A DNA stretch of 64,000 nt from the NCBI RefSeq assembly GCF_905147365.1, contig NC_056420.1:10364001-10428000 (forward strand), given 5' to 3'. Shown here in pieces: positions 58,674-64,000 of the stretch (within the stretch, counting starts at the first letter, position 1; each line of letters opens with the position of its first letter). A program made the position numbers and the translations under genes. Origin of the DNA: Aricia agestis. Lineage: Eukaryota > Arthropoda > Insecta > Lepidoptera > Lycaenidae. The notes beneath the pieces are model-generated. The model was not told where the DNA came from. It saw only the letters and a program-made list of their open reading frames with translations, and searched no databases.

Positions 58674-58984
58674 TGGGAGAGCCATACTTCGGCACGAATG
58701 GGCCGGCTCGACCGGAGAAATACCACGTTCTCACAGAAAACTGGCTTGAAACAGCGCTTGCGCTGTGTTTCGCCGAGTGAGTGAGTTTACCGGAGGCCCA
58801 ATCCCCTACCCTATTCCCTTCCCTACCCTTCCCTGTACCCTTCCTTACCCTTCCCTATTCCTTCTTAAAAGGCCGGCAACGCACCTGCAGCTCTTCTGAT
58901 ACTGCGTGTGTCCATGGGCGACGGAAGTTTCTTTCCATCAGGTGACCCGTTTGTTCGTTTGCCCCCTTATTTCATAAAAAAAAC
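58674..58984 (+). mobile_element. GC-rich SINE-like repeat
   Basis: Full-length copy, GTGGGAGAGCCATACTTCGG to CTTATTTCATAAAAAAAAC, with a lengthened CCCTTCCCTACCC middle. Confidence 0.8.
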
Positions 58985-59613
58985 ACAAGTACTTTATAGC
59001 AACCACTAGCAACTCAATTTGAAATTACTGTAGACTGTAGTTTCTACGAATTAAACCAAAGCCGTAGCAATCTTATAAGTTATTATTTTTAACATAGTCA
59101 GTAAATATTTACTCAAAAGTGTTCCAGCTTTTATTATTCAGCAAATATGCGGAAGAGATAAACGGTAACCTTTAAACCGTTTTCAATAATGGCGGACATT
59201 TTGTAAATACAACCATCTGCGCGATTGTTAATGCGTAAACAACGCGCACGTGTTCTCGCTTCCGAATTCTTACGTAAACACTTGAAACTTGCGAAGAATT
59301 ATTATACTATAAATATTATATTCTGATATAGATATTTAAGGTGATCGCACATATTTTATCAGCACGCACGATGCGTTCGGACTTCGGCGCGTACGGTGCT
59401 GACATATTGTATAATAGTACTGACTACTGGCCAGACGAAGACAATATTATGCAGACAATATTATGTATCCATACTAAATTTTCATACTTACTAATTATAT
59501 TATATATGCTTAAACCGGTGAACCGATTTTGATTAAATTTGGCAAATGGCATGCAGATACTTTGATTAGCCTATTGTACCAGAAGGATTATTATTGATTT
59601 TTTTATTTATAGT

Positions 59614-59761
59614 CCGGCGGGGCTAAAATGGTCACATTTAGCAATTCCTCTCAATCAATTCAGCAAATGAATTGTCAAAACTGTCAAACAACTGTTAGAA
59701 AAATGAATCATATTATGATTCATGTCATGATTCTTCAAAGCGACCATTTTAGCCCCGCTGT
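59614..59761. mobile_element. MITE with CAGCGGGGCTAAAATGGTC ends, copy 2
   Basis: Same ends and flanks as the copy at 9,871, but ~60 bp of the interior is deleted. Terminal repeats CGGGGCTAAAATGGTC and GACCATTTTAGCCCCG are exact. Confidence 0.8.
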
Positions 59762-60176
59762 TCTATATATGTGTATTCTGTATAATTTCTGACTCATCGC
59801 GCGGTTTGAATTTTAGCCAAAGCAGATGAATGCTCTTTATTAAAATTAATGCAATTCATGTATTAGGGAAAACACATTTCAAAACAAAAGCTCATATTTT
59901 CTAATATTCTTTGTACAATTTATGTGAACTAAAACCCGTTTGTGGAAATCTTTGTGCAAGTAAACTGTCTCTGAAAATGCTGAAATTTCGCTTCGCAAAA
60001 GTCGGATTAAGTTTAAATATAATGCGATCAGCGCTCTATTCAAATACATTGTCAGTCTTAGTCAATTTAAAATTTTAGGAATAAATTCATTGTCTTTTCC
60101 GGAAATTCTCGCTTGTGGTATCGGTGAAAAAATAAGTAATAATATATAAGTATAAGTAAAAATTAATTTTCATACG

Positions 60177-60470
60177 TGGGAGAGCCATGCTTCGGCACGA
60201 ATGGGCTGGCTCGACCGGAGAAATACCACGTCCTCACAGAAAACCGGCGTGAAACTGCGCTTGCGCTGTGTTTCGCCGAGTGAGTGAGTTTACCGGAGGC
60301 CCTATTCCCTTCCCATCCCATCCTTACCCTCCCCTATTACCCTATTCCCTCTTAAAAGGCCGGCAACGCACCTGCAGCTCTTCTGATGCTGCGAGTGTCC
60401 ATGGGCGACGGAAGTTGCTTTCCATCAGGTGACCCGTTTGCTCGTTTGCCCCCTTATTTCATAAAAAAAA
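60177..60470 (+). mobile_element. GC-rich SINE-like repeat
   Basis: Near full-length, GTGGGAGAGCCATGCTTCGG to CTTATTTCATAAAAAAAAG. It lacks AATCCCCTACC after GGAGGCCC. Confidence 0.8.
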
Positions 60471-60783
60471 GTAAAAGTAAGTTCCAGGAAATACGGACTA
60501 TAAAGTATTTCTGATAAAACGAGAACCTGGTAACGACCAACCTAACGAAGTTAACAAAATGACAAAACTAAGTATGCAGTCGTTGCGTTAATTTCATGTG
60601 TGTTTAATTAAAATCTGTCAAAGTGTTGGAATTGATCTAGTAGAAATGTAATCGTAGTACGTGTACCTACTATCAAATCACTATTATAAAATACTCAATT
60701 TGGTGATTACTAACCGCCTCACTCAAAGACGTTATATTTTGTTTGATTTAATGAAGATTTTTACGTGATACATGTACATTATA

Positions 60784-61033
60784 CAGGGTGTAACAAAACT
60801 AAGTGATAATACTTTAGGATGTTTATGTGTTCCTTGCATAGAGTTAACTGTAAAAGTATCAGGGCTGATACTTTTTTTGTGATTTGTATGAGCAAGCGTC
60901 CGAGTGACAAGGATTTTCCCATACAAAAGTAATAAAAAAATTACTCTTTCTGCGCTGCTACTTTTACAGTGCATGCTACACAAGGGACACATACACACTC
61001 TAAAATAATATCACTTAGTTTTGTTACACACTG
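60784..61033. mobile_element. Fold-back MITE, CAGGGTGTAAC family, copy 3
   Basis: 250 bp, flanked by TA. The arms are more diverged than in copies 1 and 2. Confidence 0.8.
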
Positions 61034-61373
61034 TATATACGTTTATACCAAACTCTTCATCAAATCAAAATAAGTTTAACATTGAATTTCTCTGGGTGCG
61101 GCATTAAATCCCTAATATAAGCCTCTCAAGTAAAGAACGAACTTTAAAAGCTTATACGATTCGTACATTGTTTTCGTATTTTTGGCGATATTAAATCCGC
61201 CCTGCGAAAGTTCTTTTGGGATTACCAGTTCCTCCGAAACATCGATATTTTTTCAAATAAAGTGTAGATGTACCTCCACTAAACGTGCATTGAACCATCG
61301 CATTTTAAAAAGCTATTTTGAAGATAAAAATCTTTCTTTACTAAGTATCAAGATTTGAAACGACCTGAATGAC

Positions 61374-61540
61374 CAGGGGCTGTAGCCAAAGTCCATTTCG
61401 TTAAAAACGATGACGAAATTCGTTATCAAAATGTATGGGATTTGACATTAGTCTTTGGTAGCGAAATGTCATTAAGCGATGACTTATGACGATGAATTTC
61501 GTCATTATTTTATCGAAAAATACTTTGCATAAGGGGGCTG
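61374..61540. mobile_element. Fold-back MITE related to 46,173
   Basis: Shares AAAATGTATGGGATTTGACATTAGT and the CGATGACTTATG motif with the copy at 46,173, within diverged arms. A weaker relative lies at 24,135-24,240. Confidence 0.6.
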
Positions 61541-61727
61541 ATCGATAAACCGTAAGACGGCGGAAGAAGAGATCACCACACACGTCGTAGGAGAAAAAGT
61601 ATCTCTCACCATTTCTACTCGAGAATGTTTTCTCCTGTTTCCATCTGCACCCATAGTTTCACTTACCATCTTCCGGTACTCCCTGAGGGCAACTCATTGT
61701 TAAGCTACTGCACAGCTTTTATCGTAC

Positions 61728-61961
61728 TGTTATACGGGATTACTATTTTCCCTTTTTAAAAAAAGATTTATTATAATTAAACTGAAATAGTACTTGAATT
61801 AAACAAAAAATTAGAATTGAGACAACTGTCGCGGTCAGGAGTCGGAGATGGAATGTGTGGAAGGGGTCTGGACTGAAGCGTAGGACGATAGGAGAAATGC
61901 GGGATCAGCAAAGTCGGAAAGCTAGGGTGAGCATGATAGGGTACAGATGCGGGATATAACA
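61728..61961 (-). repeat. 3' LTR of the endogenous retrovirus
   Basis: On the minus strand it starts TGTTATATCCCG just after a purine-rich GGGGAGG and ends CCCGTATAACA, so the ends form the inverted pair TGTTATA/TATAACA with the usual TG...CA. An AATAAA lies about 170 bp in, fitting the poly(A) signal. The length is 234 bp. The host bases next to it are GTAC, the candidate target duplication, which cannot be tested without the other LTR. Confidence 0.65.
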
Positions 61962-61980
61962 CCTCCCCGGGGTAGACTAA
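61962..61980 (-). other. Purine tract next to the 3' LTR
   Basis: On the minus strand, CCCCGGGGAGG directly precedes TGTTATA. It is a short candidate polypurine tract for plus-strand priming. It is weaker than typical tracts. Confidence 0.4.
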
Positions 61981-62020
61981 ACTTCGGGGTCGAAGTTTAT
62001 GGAAAACGAAATAAAGGAAA

Positions 62021-63923
62021 TTAAACATGGATTCTTAGGCTGGGAGTAGGAATAGGTTCAGGTTTAGCTTTGCCTTTAGATAGGTCTTGAAGAGGAATAG
62101 AAGGAGGAGAGGAGCCAGAAGGAGAAGAAGAAGAATCATCTTGGGTTTCCTGTGTTGGAGTTGGATTGACAGGAAGAGTTTGGGAAAATCGTGGAAGTAT
62201 GTAAGGATGACGACAGTTGTACCCTTTTATTAAAACTAAACATTTCAAAACACAAAATACGAAAATAATCAAAGAAATAACTACAAGAGTGGAAGAATAA
62301 TGTGCTTCATATTTAATGAAACTGTGTTGATTAATGATTTTGTCAGTTTCTTTTGTTAATGATTTTAACTTTAATATATTTCCGTTACTAATCGTGTCTA
62401 GATCGAAATTTTGTAAATCTATAGTATGAAACTCACTATTTTCTCCATTATTTATCTTAAAATTACAACATGAATCATTTATAATATTAACATTAGAAAA
62501 TATCTTATTTACTCTAAATTTCACAGCTTGAGATTTAGGTATTAACTTTGTATGTTTTGAATAAGCGATACAATTATTGGGTACATAAATAATTCCTGTA
62601 CCTATTACATTTAGATCAACATTTGTTTTGTTACGAAATTCAATTAACACTTTAGTGTAAATGGATTGTACAAATATCCATTTATTGTTCGAGATAGATT
62701 TCCAAATATCGATTTGGCCGTTAACACTTTCGGTTTTGCACTGCACTGGTAGAGATTTTATGGTATTCACTAGTAATTCACTTTCACAACTCGGATGCTC
62801 GCTGGTGGAGAGGATCGTGGTCACGTCGCAGATATAGGTTCGGGCATTCATCGCTTTGCATTCCCGTAGTGAGTCAAGGTTACAATATGTGCTTTTGTCA
62901 TTGGTCATTGCAATATATTTACTACTAGGTACAACATAAGCATAATAACTAGGTTTAGATACATCATGTGGTGTCGGAAGAGCAATATTATGATATAGAT
63001 TATATTCCTTTAAGGATACAAGAGGAATTCTAAGGATAAACACAACTTTATCGCTAACACTATAACTAAATACGCTAGAAACATTAATGAGAGTAAACAT
63101 TTCATTTAATTCTAGGTTTACAGGTAATTTCGTATCAACAGGTAAGTGACGAAAGTTATCGACAAGCTCCTGGTATAAATGAATAGGCGGTAATATAGCT
63201 GGATGTAGTATATTCTGGCTACTAAACATAATTGCATTGACAATATCCTCTATTTGAAATGATAAAGTTATAATACTTGCTTCTAGACTATTTAATATAG
63301 TAATCATATTAGTTTTCATTATTAAGCTTTTAGACATCGTAGATATATTATTTATTTTGTTAGAGAGGTTGTCGATAGCTTCATTAAGGTTGTCTTCATT
63401 AATTTTTATTTTATTTAAAGTAACGTTAATATTTGTTAAAGTAGTAGTTGTTAAGAGAATATTATCCTTGATTAATGAAGCCAACTCTTTTTGATTTGAT
63501 TGTACATTTCGTATGGCTTCATCGTATTTGATGGCGTCATTTTCATCAAGAGTACCAAATATGGTTTTAAAAACAGAGCCTACACCACCAAACCATGCAG
63601 ATCTACGGAATCTGTGATCAATTAAATGTGATATGGAATTATAATCTTCTACCAATTCGTCATTTCTAATAGTAAGTGGTTGTAATACATTATAACATTC
63701 TAGGGTATCGTCAAATTCTATTTCTACTTTATGGCATAAAAATCGTAATGTGCCAAGAATTGAATTTATATTGGTTATGTGCGATTGAAAATGCGATATA
63801 TCTATTGGAGTGACAATATCTAAATAATCTGAACATATTTTTAATTGTCCTATTGGATCAAAGTAAATTCCCGGACTTGAATTTATTTGTTGAATAGAGT
63901 CTTGAGCCGCTAAGGCTGAAATG
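62021..63923 (-). CDS. env: Errantivirus env (baculovirus F-like), 5' end at splice acceptor
   Basis: Env is the membrane fusion glycoprotein of insect endogenous retroviruses. The frame runs without a stop from a TAA at 63,941-63,943 down to TAA at 62,021. No ATG occurs in the first part, but a strong acceptor (TTTCTTTCTATTTCAG) ends at 63,924, and just inside it is SALAAQ, like the end of a signal peptide. This fits expression from a spliced mRNA whose leader supplies the start. A furin-type site RFRR is followed by SAWFGGVG, the position of the F-type fusion peptide. Next come a Asn/Ile/Leu-rich helical stretch, Cys-rich ectodomain, one membrane segment (about 24 residues starting STLVVISLI) and a ~68-residue Pro/Ser-rich tail. 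No break is seen in the visible part. Confidence 0.8.
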
Positions 63924-64000
63924 CTGAAATAGAAAGAAATTTACTTAAAATTATTTTACTTTAATTACTATTCTTATTATAAAGATTGAACCGATGCTGG

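Larger units (their letters stand above)
61728..64000 (-). mobile_element. Endogenous retrovirus of gypsy/errantivirus type, 3' part
   Basis: Read on the minus strand, this holds an env frame, a short non-coding stretch, a purine tract and a 3' LTR. Gag, pol and the 5' LTR would lie beyond base 64,000. The order and the F-protein-like env are those of insect errantiviruses (Metaviridae). The env frame is open for over 1.9 kb while most neighbouring elements are decayed, which suggests a recent insertion. A ~170 bp fold-back repeat lies just past the LTR. Confidence 0.8.

Overview
This is animal nuclear DNA, almost certainly from a moth or butterfly. It is AT-rich, has spliced genes, and is saturated with short mobile elements of lepidopteran type: small Helitrons with GTCT-rich interiors, GC-rich SINE-like repeats ending in CATAAAAA, tRNA-derived SINEs, and many fold-back MITEs. 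The species cannot be told from the window.

Layout. Positions 1-26,414 hold no exon I can recognise. This stretch is either a very long unc-13 intron or upstream sequence. It contains a probable LINE tail at the left edge, tRNA-derived SINEs, Helitrons (one relic encodes the Arg/Glu-rich N-terminus of a Helitron replicase), a 3 x 214 bp tandem array, many fold-backs, and a 1.6 kb segment of degenerate repeats at 18.07-19.68 kb. Positions 26,415-43,291 (+) hold the last 17 coding exons of the synaptic-vesicle priming gene unc-13 (Munc13): 887 codons plus stop, covering the MUN region and the C-terminal C2 domain. Every junction is in phase. One intron appears to use a GC-AG donor and has a Helitron starting 15 bp inside it. 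Another intron carries a decayed DIRS-like tyrosine-recombinase retrotransposon whose inverted terminal repeats and internal complementary region can still be read. The unc-13 3' UTR follows, with a poly(A) signal at 43,525.

A second, unidentified gene seems to start on the + strand at 47,262, with a TATA-like box, a 19-codon first coding exon and a good splice donor. A tentative second exon at 50,708 runs into a 1.4 kb fold-back element. From 47.3 to 61.7 kb there is transposon-rich sequence: Helitrons, GC-rich SINEs, MITEs, and a 2 kb element with ~150 bp terminal inverted repeats.

The right edge (61,728-64,000, minus strand) is the 3' part of an endogenous retrovirus of insect gypsy/errantivirus type: a long open env (baculovirus-F-like) frame with a splice acceptor in front, followed by a purine tract and a 234 bp LTR with matching inverted ends. 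Its gag, pol and other LTR lie beyond the window.

The only cellular genes supported are unc-13 and the tentative gene at 47.26 kb. Most of the remaining identifiable structure is mobile DNA of different ages, including nested insertions.
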